Assembly (NCBI GenBank): GCA_045600945.1
Contig: JAZRYX010000060.1
Coordinates: 1-51,444, forward strand
Length of the DNA stretch: 51,444 bases
DNA from: Darwinimomas sp045600945
GTDB lineage: Bacteria > Bacillota > Clostridia > Lachnospirales > Lachnospiraceae
Direction: 5' to 3'
The first letter of the stretch is position 1, and every line of letters begins with the position of its first letter. The notes under the pieces were generated by a model, which was not told the origin of the DNA, ran no database searches, and worked only from the letters and a program-made list of their open reading frames with translations. The translations under genes were made by a program, and so were the position numbers. Positions 26,120-34,618 of the stretch are shown in pieces.

Positions 26120-26150
26120 CAGGGGATTTATCGGATTATTCCCCATATAA

Positions 26151-26179
26151 TTGACTTCATCACTTTAGCACGTTATAAT
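26151..26179 (+). promoter_or_regulatory. sigma-A promoter of the histidine operon
   Basis: TTGACT at 26151-26156, 17 bases, then TATAAT at 26174-26179. It is strong, and the -10 lies inside a palindromic operator. Confidence 0.88.
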
Positions 26180-26191
26180 GTTAACGTGCTA
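26166..26191. promoter_or_regulatory. 26-bp operator over the his promoter -10
   Basis: TAGCACGTTA (26166-26175) and TAACGTGCTA (26182-26191) are perfect 10-bp inverted repeats around six bases. It covers the -10, so a bound protein would repress. A TrpR-like (HisR/YerC-type) or other histidine-sensing repressor is the likely ligand; no regulator gene is adjacent. Confidence 0.75.
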
Positions 26192-26205
26192 TTTTGATAC
26201 AACGG

Positions 26206-26242
26206 AAAAATGCTCCGCATATAGCAAGCGGTATGCTTTTTT
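26206..26242 (+). terminator. terminator-like attenuator in the his leader
   Basis: An A-rich arm ending TGCTCCGC (26206-26218) pairs imperfectly with GCGGTATGC (26228-26236), followed by six T. It sits between promoter and hisZG. No His-rich leader peptide or T-box core is visible, so any control mechanism is unknown. Confidence 0.5.
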
Positions 26243-26273
26243 GTGAGACTAAACGGAAATGGAGGAAGTCTGC

Positions 26274-27833
26274 ATGGAGATTCAGGAAGCGATATTTGAA
26301 AGAGGAGAAAGAATTATTTTCAGCCTTCGGGGCCTCTATCATTCGCGTGGATTTAAGGCTTACAGGATGAGCAAGTTTGAGGAATATGATCTGTATGCGA
26401 AAAACAAGGAATTCCTCGTTTCTGATAATGTAATTACCTTCAACGATGCCGGAGGAAAGCTTATGGCTCTTCGTCCGGATGTTACACTGTCCATCATAAA
26501 AAACAGCAAGGATGTACCCGGAGAAAAACAGAAAGTATACTATCATGAAAATGTTTACAGGGTGTCAGGAAGTTCGGATTCATTTCGTGAGATCATGCAG
26601 ACAGGAATAGAATGCTTCGGCGACATAGACGATGGCGACATCTGTGAGGTTCTGGATCTTGCAAATGAGAGCCTTAAGCTGCTTACTGACGATACTGTCC
26701 TTTCGGTATCGGATATCACGATTACGGTTTCCTGTCTTGAGAAGCTGGGACTTGCACCGGAACTTAATAAGAAGCTTTACAGAGCTGTAAGCGAAAGGAA
26801 TCTCCTTGAGATTGATAATATCTGCAGTGCCTCGGACAATAAAGCCGCAGCAGATCTTTTTAAGAGCCTTGTGATGCTTCACGGACCGAAGAAAAAAGTG
26901 CTTCCGGAGCTGGATAAGCTCATAAGCAGCTGTGAAGAATATGTTCGTTTCAAAAAGATCATGGAAGAACTTCCTGATTCCGTACAGATAGACTTTTCGA
27001 TAACGGGTGATATGAACTATTACAACGGAATCATTTTCAAAGGGTTTGTCCGCGGCGTACCGACGGCTGTTTTATCAGGCGGACAGTATGACAGTCTTAT
27101 GAAGAAGATGGGAAGAAAAGCGAGTGCTATTGGCTTTGCCGTGTATACCGATGAACTCGATCATATGGATATGCAATCCGGTAGCCTTGCAGCACCGAAT
27201 GATGGTTACATCAATATCGCACTTCCCAAGGGACGTCTTGGAGATAAGGTATATGAAATGTTTGCAAGGGCCGGATATGAATGCCCGTCCATACTTGAAC
27301 CCAACCGCAAGCTGATCTTCGAAAATGAAGAAAAGAAGGTGCGTTACTTCTGGGTTAAACCGTCTGATATAGCAATCTATGTCGAACGCGGTGCAGCCGA
27401 TATCGGCGTAGCAGGAAAAGATATCCTCCTCGAATATGACCCGGATGTATACGAACTGCTTGATCTTAAGAAAGGCAAATGCCGTATGGCAGTCGCAGCA
27501 CCTGAAGGAAGCGGAGAGCCGGAAAACGGAACGCTGAGAGTAGCAACAAAGTTTGCAAATATAGCGGCGAAGTTCTATAGTAAGAAAGGAAGAGATATCG
27601 ACATCATACATCTGAACGGATCTATTGAGATTGCGCCCATCCTTGGGCTTTCGGATGTGATTGTAGATATCGTTGAAACAGGAAATACTTTAAGAGAGAA
27701 TAATCTGGCAGTTATTGAAGAAATCGTACCGATTACGGCGAGACTCATTGCCAACAAAGCTTCATTCAAATTCAAATCGGCACAGATAGAGAAAATCGCG
27801 GATGAACTTTCAAAAATTGTTGAGGTAGACTGA
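26274..27833 (+). CDS. hisZG: fused HisZ-HisG: ATP phosphoribosyltransferase with its regulatory subunit
   Basis: This is the first enzyme of histidine synthesis, which joins ATP and PRPP. ATG 26274 is chosen because GGAGGA lies seven bases upstream. The 519-residue chain has two parts. Residues 1 to about 305 are a HisZ domain related to histidyl-tRNA synthetase, with LMALRPDVTLSI and YRVSG. From about 311 a complete short-form HisG begins: INIALPKGRLGD, DIGVAGKDILLE and IVDIVETGNTLREN. Short HisG needs HisZ as its histidine sensor and they are normally separate genes. The reading frame is continuous, with no stop between them. First gene of the operon; it overlaps hisD by one base. Confidence 0.93.
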   Translation: MEIQEAIFERGERIIFSLRGLYHSRGFKAYRMSKFEEYDLYAKNKEFLVSDNVITFNDAGGKLMALRPDVTLSIIKNSKDVPGEKQKVYYHENVYRVSGSSDSFREIMQTGIECFGDIDDGDICEVLDLANESLKLLTDDTVLSVSDITITVSCLEKLGLAPELNKKLYRAVSERNLLEIDNICSASDNKAAADLFKSLVMLHGPKKKVLPELDKLISSCEEYVRFKKIMEELPDSVQIDFSITGDMNYYNGIIFKGFVRGVPTAVLSGGQYDSLMKKMGRKASAIGFAVYTDELDHMDMQSGSLAAPNDGYINIALPKGRLGDKVYEMFARAGYECPSILEPNRKLIFENEEKKVRYFWVKPSDIAIYVERGAADIGVAGKDILLEYDPDVYELLDLKKGKCRMAVAAPEGSGEPENGTLRVATKFANIAAKFYSKKGRDIDIIHLNGSIEIAPILGLSDVIVDIVETGNTLRENNLAVIEEIVPITARLIANKASFKFKSAQIEKIADELSKIVEVD

Positions 27834-29113
27834 TGATCAGAATATTACAATACGGTGAAGTTGATGTGCAGGAGATATTCGACAGGGCAGTTCCAGAAAC
27901 TGATGTTGAAGCAGCAGTAACCGAAATAATAGAAAATGTCAGAAAAAACGGTGATAAAGCCATCATTGAATATGCAGAGCGTTTTGATCATGCCAGGCTG
28001 GAGAGCCTTCTCGTGACAGAGGAGGAAATGAGCGAAGCGATAGCATCGGTCGAGCCGGAGTTTCTTTCCATACTTGAAAAAGCTGCTGATAATATCCGCG
28101 CCTTTCATGAGAAACAGAAAAGAAACAGTTTTATCCTGAATGAAAAAGAAGGCGTCGTACTCGGGCAGAAGGTTATGCCGGTAGAAAGGGCAGGGCTTTA
28201 TGTGCCCGGAGGAACAGCGGCATATCCTTCAACGGTTCTTATGGATTCGATTCCCGCAAAGATCGCAGGAGTAAAGGAAATCTGTATAACTACTCCGCCC
28301 GACAGTAACGGTAAGATTCATCCGGAGATTCTTGCGGCGGCGAAGATCGCAGGAGTAGACAGGATATACAAGGTGGGCGGTGCACAGGCAATAGCTGCGC
28401 TTGCTTACGGAACAGAGACCATTCACAAAGTTGATAAGATAGTCGGTCCCGGAAATGCATTTGTTGCAGAAGCCAAGAAACAGGTATTCGGTAAGGTTGC
28501 TATCGATATGATCGCGGGCCCGAGTGAGATACTCATCGTATCAGACGGCAAGATGAATCCGGCATACACAGCGGCGGATATGCTTTCACAGGCAGAGCAC
28601 GACAAGATGGCTTCGGCAGTGCTCGTTACGGATGATATGAGTTTCGCAAAGGCTGTTCAGGCAGAGCTTGAAAAACAGATACCGCAGCTCATCCGTGCAG
28701 ACATAGCAAGAGCATCGATTGACAGAAACGGAAAAATCATCGTGGCAGGCAGCATTGATTCGGTAATTGATATTGCAAATGAAATCGCACCCGAGCATCT
28801 GGAGCTGTGCCTGGATAATCCGTTTGACTATCTTGATAAGGTTAAGAATGCAGGGTCTGTATTCCTCGGAAGAAATTGTCCGGAGGCACTGGGCGATTAT
28901 TATGCAGGTCCCAATCATACGCTTCCGACAGGCGGAACGGCAAGATTCTCAAGTCCGCTTTCAGTAGATGATTTTATTAAGAAGACTCAATTTATTTACT
29001 ATACAAAAGATGCGCTTTCAAAGGTCGCAGAGGATGTGGCATTTTTTGCCGATAAAGAAGGACTGACAGGACATGCCAAAAGCGCCATAATCAGAACGGA
29101 GGGAGGAAAATGA
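27833..29113 (+). CDS. hisD: histidinol dehydrogenase
   Basis: It oxidises histidinol to histidine in two NAD-dependent steps. 426 residues. Typical segments are RAGLYVPGGTAAYPSTVLM, GGAQAIAALAYGT, KIVGPGNAFVAEAK, IAGPSEILIV and the zinc site DMLSQAEHD. The ATG shares one base with the hisZG stop. The end overlaps hisC by four bases. Confidence 0.97.
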   Translation: MIRILQYGEVDVQEIFDRAVPETDVEAAVTEIIENVRKNGDKAIIEYAERFDHARLESLLVTEEEMSEAIASVEPEFLSILEKAADNIRAFHEKQKRNSFILNEKEGVVLGQKVMPVERAGLYVPGGTAAYPSTVLMDSIPAKIAGVKEICITTPPDSNGKIHPEILAAAKIAGVDRIYKVGGAQAIAALAYGTETIHKVDKIVGPGNAFVAEAKKQVFGKVAIDMIAGPSEILIVSDGKMNPAYTAADMLSQAEHDKMASAVLVTDDMSFAKAVQAELEKQIPQLIRADIARASIDRNGKIIVAGSIDSVIDIANEIAPEHLELCLDNPFDYLDKVKNAGSVFLGRNCPEALGDYYAGPNHTLPTGGTARFSSPLSVDDFIKKTQFIYYTKDALSKVAEDVAFFADKEGLTGHAKSAIIRTEGGK

Positions 29114-30174
29114 GCAGATTCCTCAGTGATAAATACAGCAATCTGGTACCATATACACCGGGCGAGCAGCCGCAGGAACGAAAATATATAAAACTCAATA
29201 CCAATGAATCACCGTTTCCGCCTTCTCCTTTGGCACAGCGCTTTGCAAGAGAAGAGGCAGGTGATCTTCAGCTGTACTCGGACCCTGAGTGCAGAGTGCT
29301 TGTAAAGCAGGCAGCGGAAAGCTTTGATATCGGAACCGACAGCATCATCTTTTCCAACGGTTCGGATGATCTTCTTAATTTCTGTTTCATGGCATTTTGC
29401 GATTCAAAGCATCCGGCTGTATTTCCTGACATCACATACGGCTTCTATACAGTTTTTGCAGACCTCAATAATGTTCCCTATGAGGAGAAGCCGCTTCGGG
29501 ATGATTTCACGATAAATGTCGAAGATTATATCGGCGCAGGAAAGACCATATTTATTGCCAATCCGAACGCCGTAACCGGAATAGCGCTTCCGCTTTGTGA
29601 TATTGAGAAAATCATAGCCTCCAACCCGGACAATGTAGTCGTAGTCGATGAAGCGTACGTTGACTTCGGAGGGGAAAGCGCAGTTCAGCTTACAAAGAGA
29701 TACGATAACCTTGTGGTTATTCAGACATTTTCAAAGTCACGTTCACTTGCAGGTGCAAGACTTGGCTTTGCCATTGCATGTCCGGCGCTCATTCAGGATC
29801 TTAACACTATCCGTTATTCAACCAATCCTTATAACATCAACCGAATGACGATGCTTGCCGGAGTAGGTGCGCTTATAGATAATGAATATTTCCTTGAGAA
29901 CTGCAGGAAAATCAAAGAGACAAGAGCATGGACGACAGAGATGCTTCGCAGCATGGGATTTTATGTTTCTGACTCGAGCTCCAATTTCATTTTAATAAAA
30001 CATGAAAGTGCGGGAGGAAAAGACCTCTATCTTTCGCTTAAGGAGAAAGGAGTTCTTGTCAGACACTTCAGCTCAGAGAAGCTGGATGACTATAACCGTG
30101 TAACGATCGGAAGCAGAAAGCAGATGGAGGACTTCATATCTATTCTTAAGGAAGTCCTGGAGGAAATGAAATGA
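29110..30174 (+). CDS. hisC: histidinol-phosphate aminotransferase
   Basis: A PLP enzyme of 354 residues that makes histidinol phosphate from imidazole acetol phosphate. It begins with a phosphate-site pattern KLNTNESPFPPSP. Further motifs are NPNAVTG, VVVDEAYVDFGG and the PLP-lysine segment TFSKSRSLAGARLGF, with RYSTNPYNIN after it. Overlaps of four bases on both sides show tight coupling. Confidence 0.96.
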   Translation: MSRFLSDKYSNLVPYTPGEQPQERKYIKLNTNESPFPPSPLAQRFAREEAGDLQLYSDPECRVLVKQAAESFDIGTDSIIFSNGSDDLLNFCFMAFCDSKHPAVFPDITYGFYTVFADLNNVPYEEKPLRDDFTINVEDYIGAGKTIFIANPNAVTGIALPLCDIEKIIASNPDNVVVVDEAYVDFGGESAVQLTKRYDNLVVIQTFSKSRSLAGARLGFAIACPALIQDLNTIRYSTNPYNINRMTMLAGVGALIDNEYFLENCRKIKETRAWTTEMLRSMGFYVSDSSSNFILIKHESAGGKDLYLSLKEKGVLVRHFSSEKLDDYNRVTIGSRKQMEDFISILKEVLEEMK

Positions 30175-30758
30175 GAAATGCAGAGATAGTCAGAAAGACT
30201 GCGGAAACAGACATAAGAGTCTTCCTTGAACTGGATGGCAGCGGAAAAAGCACACTTGATACAGGTTGCGGATTTCTGGATCACATGCTTACGCTTTTTG
30301 CCTCACACGGAAGATTTGACCTTGAAGTAAACTGCAAGGGTGATACCTATGTGGATTATCATCATACCGTGGAGGATATCGGAATCGCTCTCGGACAGGC
30401 CTTTAAGGATGCACTGGGAGATAAGAAAGGCATTCACAGATACGGAGATACCATTCTCCCCATGGACGAGGCTCTTATCCTTACGGCAGTTGATTTTTCA
30501 GGCAGAGAATATCTCGGATACGGACTTAAAGTTCCGACAGAGAAAGTAGGGGATTTCGATACCGAGCTTGTGGAGGAATTCTGGCTTGGATTTGTAAGAA
30601 AGGCAGAATGTGCGCTTCACATAAGACAACTTTCCGGAAAGAACTCACACCATATCATCGAGGGTGCATTCAAATCCGCAGGAAGAAGCTTAAGGCAGGC
30701 TGTAAGCATTGATGAAAATTTCAAAAACGAGATACCGTCTACAAAGGGAGTTTTATAA
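30171..30758 (+). CDS. hisB: imidazoleglycerol-phosphate dehydratase
   Basis: 195 residues, the single-function HisB. Both metal-binding His signatures are present: DYHHTVEDIGIALGQA and KNSHHIIEGAFKSAGR, plus the N-terminal GCGFLDHML. There is no fused histidinol-phosphate phosphatase domain. That phosphatase activity is therefore missing from this operon and must be encoded elsewhere. Confidence 0.97.
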   Translation: MRNAEIVRKTAETDIRVFLELDGSGKSTLDTGCGFLDHMLTLFASHGRFDLEVNCKGDTYVDYHHTVEDIGIALGQAFKDALGDKKGIHRYGDTILPMDEALILTAVDFSGREYLGYGLKVPTEKVGDFDTELVEEFWLGFVRKAECALHIRQLSGKNSHHIIEGAFKSAGRSLRQAVSIDENFKNEIPSTKGVL

Positions 30759-31375
30759 TGACTGCAATAATCGATTACGGAGTAGGGAATCTGTTCTCAC
30801 TCCTTTCATCTTTTAAAAAGATCGGCGAAGAGGCCATCGTAACCAAAGATCCGGAAGTGCTTAGAGAGGCGGATCGCATCATCCTGCCCGGAGTAGGCGC
30901 ATACAGGGATGCTATAAACAAACTCAGAGAGTCAGGCCTTGTTCCGGTGCTCATGGAGCAGATTGAAGCAGGCAAGCCTGTTATGGGGATATGCCTCGGT
31001 ATGCAGCTGCTTTTTGACAAAAGCTTTGAATACGGAGAGTATGAAGGACTGGGTCTTATCGAAGGAAAAGTCATCCCGATAGATTCAAAGGACGGGAAGC
31101 TGAAGGTTCCGCATATGGGCTGGAATGCTCTTATCTTTAAGAACGGGACAAACCCGTTGTTTAAGTATATAAAAAACGGCGACTACGTTTATTTCGTTCA
31201 TTCATACTATGCGGAATGCGATGCGAAGAACATTATTGCCACCTGCGAATACGGTGATGAACTGACCGCTGCGGTAGCTAAGGAAAATTTATTCGGATGC
31301 CAGTTCCATCCGGAAAAAAGCGGAACAGTCGGGCTTAATATATTAAAGGCATTTTGTGAGGTAAGAGCATGCTGA
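30758..31375 (+). CDS. hisH: imidazole glycerol phosphate synthase, glutaminase subunit
   Basis: 205 residues of class I glutamine amidotransferase. It begins IIDYGVGNLFSL, carries the nucleophile Cys in GICLGMQLLF and the His-Glu pair in QFHPEKSG. It supplies ammonia to HisF. It starts on the last base of hisB and overlaps hisA by seven bases. Confidence 0.97.
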   Translation: MTAIIDYGVGNLFSLLSSFKKIGEEAIVTKDPEVLREADRIILPGVGAYRDAINKLRESGLVPVLMEQIEAGKPVMGICLGMQLLFDKSFEYGEYEGLGLIEGKVIPIDSKDGKLKVPHMGWNALIFKNGTNPLFKYIKNGDYVYFVHSYYAECDAKNIIATCEYGDELTAAVAKENLFGCQFHPEKSGTVGLNILKAFCEVRAC

Positions 31376-32082
31376 TATTTCCCGCAATTGATCTTCTTAA
31401 TGGAGAGGCAGTTCGCCTTTATCAGGGAGATTATAATAAGAAAACAGTATATAATACCGATCCTCTAAAAGTAGCATTGGATTTTAAGAATCAGGGTGCT
31501 GCATGCATTCATCTGGTTGACCTTGAAGGAGCAAAGAGCGGAGAGACACCGAATATTGAAACGGTTTTGCGCATTAAGAAGGAGACAGGACTTTTCTGTG
31601 AGATAGGCGGTGGAATCCGTGACATGAAGACCGTATCAGGATATCTTGACAGCGGGCTGGACCGCGTTATCATCGGAACTGCCGCAGTAACGGATAAAAC
31701 ATTTCTGAAAGAAGCTCTTCGAGAATACGGAGAGAAGATAGCTGTCGGAATCGACATCAAGGACGGCTCGGTCGCAATCAAGGGATGGACGAGCGATTCG
31801 GGACTGGATGCATACTCCTTTTTTGAAAGCATGGTAGAGGAAGGCGTCAGGACCGTTATCTGTACTGACATCTCAAAGGACGGGGCGATGATGGGAACCA
31901 ACCGCGAACTGTACAGAGAATTATCGGGACGATTCGGAATAGATATTACAGCGTCCGGCGGAGTATCCTCTCTAGAAGATATCAGAGCTCTTCGCGAGAT
32001 GAATCTGTATGGCGCGATTATAGGAAAAGCATATTATACGGGAGCGGTTTCTTTAAAAGAAGCCATCGAGGAGGCAAAGTGA
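31369..32082 (+). CDS. hisA: ProFAR isomerase
   Basis: 237-residue TIM barrel. The N-terminal FPAIDLLNGEAVRLYQGDY carries the catalytic Asp, followed by IHLVDLEGAKSG, GGGIRDMKT and the phosphate sites IGTAAV and TASGGVSS. It performs the Amadori isomerisation before HisF. It overlaps hisF by four bases. Confidence 0.96.
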   Translation: MLIFPAIDLLNGEAVRLYQGDYNKKTVYNTDPLKVALDFKNQGAACIHLVDLEGAKSGETPNIETVLRIKKETGLFCEIGGGIRDMKTVSGYLDSGLDRVIIGTAAVTDKTFLKEALREYGEKIAVGIDIKDGSVAIKGWTSDSGLDAYSFFESMVEEGVRTVICTDISKDGAMMGTNRELYRELSGRFGIDITASGGVSSLEDIRALREMNLYGAIIGKAYYTGAVSLKEAIEEAK

Positions 32083-32837
32083 TTACGAAAAGAATCATCC
32101 CCTGTCTGGATGTCCGCGACGGACAGGTAGTAAAGGGAGTTAATTTTGAAAGACTTAAAAATATATCTTCTCCTGTTGAGCTGGCAGAATATTACAGCGA
32201 TAACGGAGCAGATGAGCTTGTATTTTATGACATCACGGCATCCTCTGACGGACGCAAGCTGTTTACAGATATACTCTGTGAGACCGCTAAGAACGTATTC
32301 ATCCCTCTGACAGTAGGCGGAGGCATAAACACAGTTCAGGATTTTGACAGAGTACTCAAATGCGGAGCGGACAAGGTCAGTGTAAATTCGGGAGCAATCA
32401 GAAATCCGGAACTCATTAAAGAAGCTTCGAAGATATATGGAGCTCAGTGCGTGGTTCTTTCGGTTGACGTTAAAAGAGTTGACGGTGTCTTCCGTGTCTT
32501 TGCAAAGGGCGGAAGAGAGAACACCGGAATGGAAGCCATCGAATGGATAAAGAAAGGAGTCGATGCCGGCGCAGGCGAGATAGTTCTTAATTCTATCGAT
32601 ACCGACGGCGTTAAGAACGGCTTCGATCTTGAAATGCTGGATGCGGTCTGCAAGGTAGTAAATGTGCCTGTAATCGCTTCCGGAGGAGCAGGCGGAATAG
32701 ATGATTTCATCACACTGTTTAAGACCCTCCCGAAGGTGGATGCGGGACTTGCGGCTTCGATATTCCATTTCGGAGAAGTACAGATAAAAGACTTAAAACA
32801 GGCAATGAAGGAAAATGACATTCCTGTCAGAATATAA
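32079..32837 (+). CDS. hisF: imidazole glycerol phosphate synthase, cyclase subunit
   Basis: 252-residue TIM barrel related to HisA. It starts with GTG in a GTGA overlap with hisA. Key segments are IIPCLDVRDGQVVKGVNF with the catalytic Asp, LVFYDITASSDGR, LTVGGGI, and SIDTDGVKNGFDLEML. It works as a dimer with HisH, making IGP and AICAR. The AICAR released can be recycled by the purH'-purO pair directly upstream of this operon. Confidence 0.97.
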   Translation: MITKRIIPCLDVRDGQVVKGVNFERLKNISSPVELAEYYSDNGADELVFYDITASSDGRKLFTDILCETAKNVFIPLTVGGGINTVQDFDRVLKCGADKVSVNSGAIRNPELIKEASKIYGAQCVVLSVDVKRVDGVFRVFAKGGRENTGMEAIEWIKKGVDAGAGEIVLNSIDTDGVKNGFDLEMLDAVCKVVNVPVIASGGAGGIDDFITLFKTLPKVDAGLAASIFHFGEVQIKDLKQAMKENDIPVRI

Positions 32838-32862
32838 TATTCAGGATACGCGAGGTTGAGAC

Positions 32863-33516
32863 ATGATTAATATTGATGAACTGAAATTTGACGAAAAAGG
32901 ATTGATACCGGCCATAGTTGTAGATGCAGTTACCAAACAGGTGCTGACACTTGCATACATGAATAAGGAAAGTCTTGCCATATCGATGGAAAAGGAACTG
33001 ACATGTTTCTGGAGCCGCTCAAGAAACGAGCTCTGGCTCAAGGGAGAGACCAGCGGAAACTATCAGCACATAGTTTCGATAACCGCTGACTGCGATAAAG
33101 ATGCACTTGTGGTCGTTGTTGAACCTGACGGACCGGCCTGTCATCTCGGAACTGTATCTTGTTTTGAAGACAATACTGTATTTGAGAGCAAAGAACGCAG
33201 GGAGTTTTCTTATGAACAGCTCTTTGAGCTCATCAGAGGCAGAAAGACAGAAAAAAAAGAAGGCTCATATACGACCTATCTCTTCGATAAGGGGCTTGAT
33301 AAGATACTTAAAAAGGTCGGCGAGGAAAGCACAGAGGTCATCATCGCAGCCAAGGCTGAAGATAAGAAAGAGACCATATATGAGATCGCAGACCTTGCAT
33401 ATCACGTTATGGTACTTATGATTGAAGCAGGAATAGATCTTAAGGATATTCATAAAGAGCTTGCCTCAAGACATGTCATTGATAAAAAGGTAAAGCAGGA
33501 GAAAATGACTACATGA
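32863..33516 (+). CDS. hisI: bifunctional phosphoribosyl-AMP cyclohydrolase / phosphoribosyl-ATP pyrophosphatase
   Basis: 217 residues with two fused domains. HisI (about 1-110) has TCFWSRSRNELWLKGETSGN and the metal-binding Cys segment DGPACHLGTVSCF. HisE (about 120-205) has LDKILKKVGEESTEVIIAAK, typical of MazG-like pyrophosphatases. They catalyse steps 2 and 3 of the pathway. It is the last gene of the operon, separated from hisF by 25 bases. No terminator with a U-run is obvious before the next promoter. Confidence 0.96.
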   Translation: MINIDELKFDEKGLIPAIVVDAVTKQVLTLAYMNKESLAISMEKELTCFWSRSRNELWLKGETSGNYQHIVSITADCDKDALVVVVEPDGPACHLGTVSCFEDNTVFESKERREFSYEQLFELIRGRKTEKKEGSYTTYLFDKGLDKILKKVGEESTEVIIAAKAEDKKETIYEIADLAYHVMVLMIEAGIDLKDIHKELASRHVIDKKVKQEKMTT

Positions 33517-33550
33517 CAGCAATATCACCGAAGAAACTTATCATTATTTG

Positions 33551-33579
33551 TTGACAATAAACAAAAGTCATGATAGGAT
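33551..33579 (+). promoter_or_regulatory. promoter of the second amino-acid ABC transporter
   Basis: TTGACA at 33551-33556, 17 bases, then TAGGAT at 33574-33579. The -35 is perfect and the -10 moderate. The start would be near 33586. Confidence 0.75.
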
Positions 33580-33581
33580 AA

Positions 33582-33607
33582 TAGCTGTTTATCGCTTTAT
33601 CACGCTA
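33582..33607. promoter_or_regulatory. weak copy of the his operator at the transporter start site
   Basis: The 26 bases beginning TAGCTGTTTA and ending TATCACGCTA match the his operator (26166-26191) at 16 of 26 positions by hand count. The outer TAGC/GCTA and the spacing are kept. It lies directly after the -10, a repressing position. It is a suggestion only. Confidence 0.4.
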
Positions 33608-33644
33608 AAGCAATAAATTACAATTCTAAACAGAGGTAAGTATT

Positions 33645-34514
33645 ATGAAAAAAATAGTAGCATTAGTTTTGGCATCACTTATGGTATTATCACTGGCAGC
33701 TTGCGCAGGAAAACCGGCAGAGCAGGCAGCTGAGGCAGCACCGGCAGCAGAAGCAGCAGCACCTGCGGCAGAGGAAGCAGCACCTGCAGCTGAGGAAGCA
33801 ACGGCAGCAGCTCAGAAATTCATTATGGGAATCGATCCTGAGTATCCTCCATTCAGCTATATGGATGATAACGGTGAGTATACAGGTTTTGACGTTGAAG
33901 TCTGCAAGGCAGCCTGCGAAAAACTCGGATGGGAGTTCGTAGTATTCGGAGTTAACTGGGATGAGAAGCTTATCCAGCTTGATGCAGGTGAGTGTGACTG
34001 TGTATGGTCAGGTATGACACTTCTTGACAGCATGGCAGAGGAAGGATATGTTCTTTCAGCTCCATATTATGACAACACACAGGTTATTCTTGTTAAGACA
34101 GAAAGCGGAATCGCTTCATCAAAGGATCTTGAAGGCAAGGCAGTTGCAGTTCAGCTCGGAACATCGGGAGAGGCGCTTCTTAACGGAGACCTTGCAGATC
34201 TTACAGCTACATTCGGTGAGCTTATAACATGTGACAGCTTCCTTAAATGCTTCACAGAGCTTGACGGAAATGCAGTTGATGCAGTATTCGTAGATGCTCC
34301 TGTTGCTAAGGCATATGCTGAAGGAAAGGACGGATATACAATTATCGATGAGCAGCTTGGTGCAGAGCAGTATGGTATCGCATTCCGTTCATCAGATCAG
34401 GGTCTCTGCGATGCAATCGAAGGCGCTGTAGCAGATCTTGTTGCAGACGGAACATATGCTGCGATTGCAGACAAGTATCCGGATATCAAGAATAATCTTC
34501 TGTTCTTACAGTAA
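33645..34514 (+). CDS. amino-acid ABC transporter substrate-binding lipoprotein (possibly histidine)
   Basis: 289 residues: a lipoprotein signal with LAAC (Cys20), then a long low-complexity Ala/Glu/Pro linker to about residue 55, then a family 3 binding domain. The domain begins FIMGIDPEYPPFSYMD and has GFDVEVCKAACEKLGW and WSGMTLLDSMAEEGYVLS. It differs clearly from the binding protein at 5729. Position straight after the his operon, and a related operator, suggest histidine or a similar cationic amino acid, which is inference. AGAGGTAAG precedes ATG 33645. Confidence 0.92.
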   Translation: MKKIVALVLASLMVLSLAACAGKPAEQAAEAAPAAEAAAPAAEEAAPAAEEATAAAQKFIMGIDPEYPPFSYMDDNGEYTGFDVEVCKAACEKLGWEFVVFGVNWDEKLIQLDAGECDCVWSGMTLLDSMAEEGYVLSAPYYDNTQVILVKTESGIASSKDLEGKAVAVQLGTSGEALLNGDLADLTATFGELITCDSFLKCFTELDGNAVDAVFVDAPVAKAYAEGKDGYTIIDEQLGAEQYGIAFRSSDQGLCDAIEGAVADLVADGTYAAIADKYPDIKNNLLFLQ

Positions 34515-34556
34515 TGATCAGAATAATTACTGGAAATAAATGGTATTAACCGGAAC

Positions 34557-34578
34557 CCGGAAGCAGATATGCTTCCGG
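34557..34578 (+). terminator. stem-loop between binding-protein and permease genes
   Basis: CCGGAAGC (34557-34564) pairs with GCTTCCGG (34571-34578) around a 6-base loop, without a U-run. It occupies the same place as the stem-loop in the first transporter (6573-6598), consistent with keeping the binding protein in excess. Confidence 0.6.
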
Positions 34579-34618
34579 ATTTCGTGTTCTATTATGTTAA
34601 TTTATAAGAGGTCGGATT

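Noticed and set aside
26121..26145. Terminator after purH'
   Set aside because: GGGGA/TCCCC gives only five pairs with an 14-base loop and no U-run, so it was not called.
26180..26273. T-box or His-rich leader peptide in the his leader
   Set aside because: No T-box core (TGGNACCGCG) and no run of His codons; the only short frame reads four codons.
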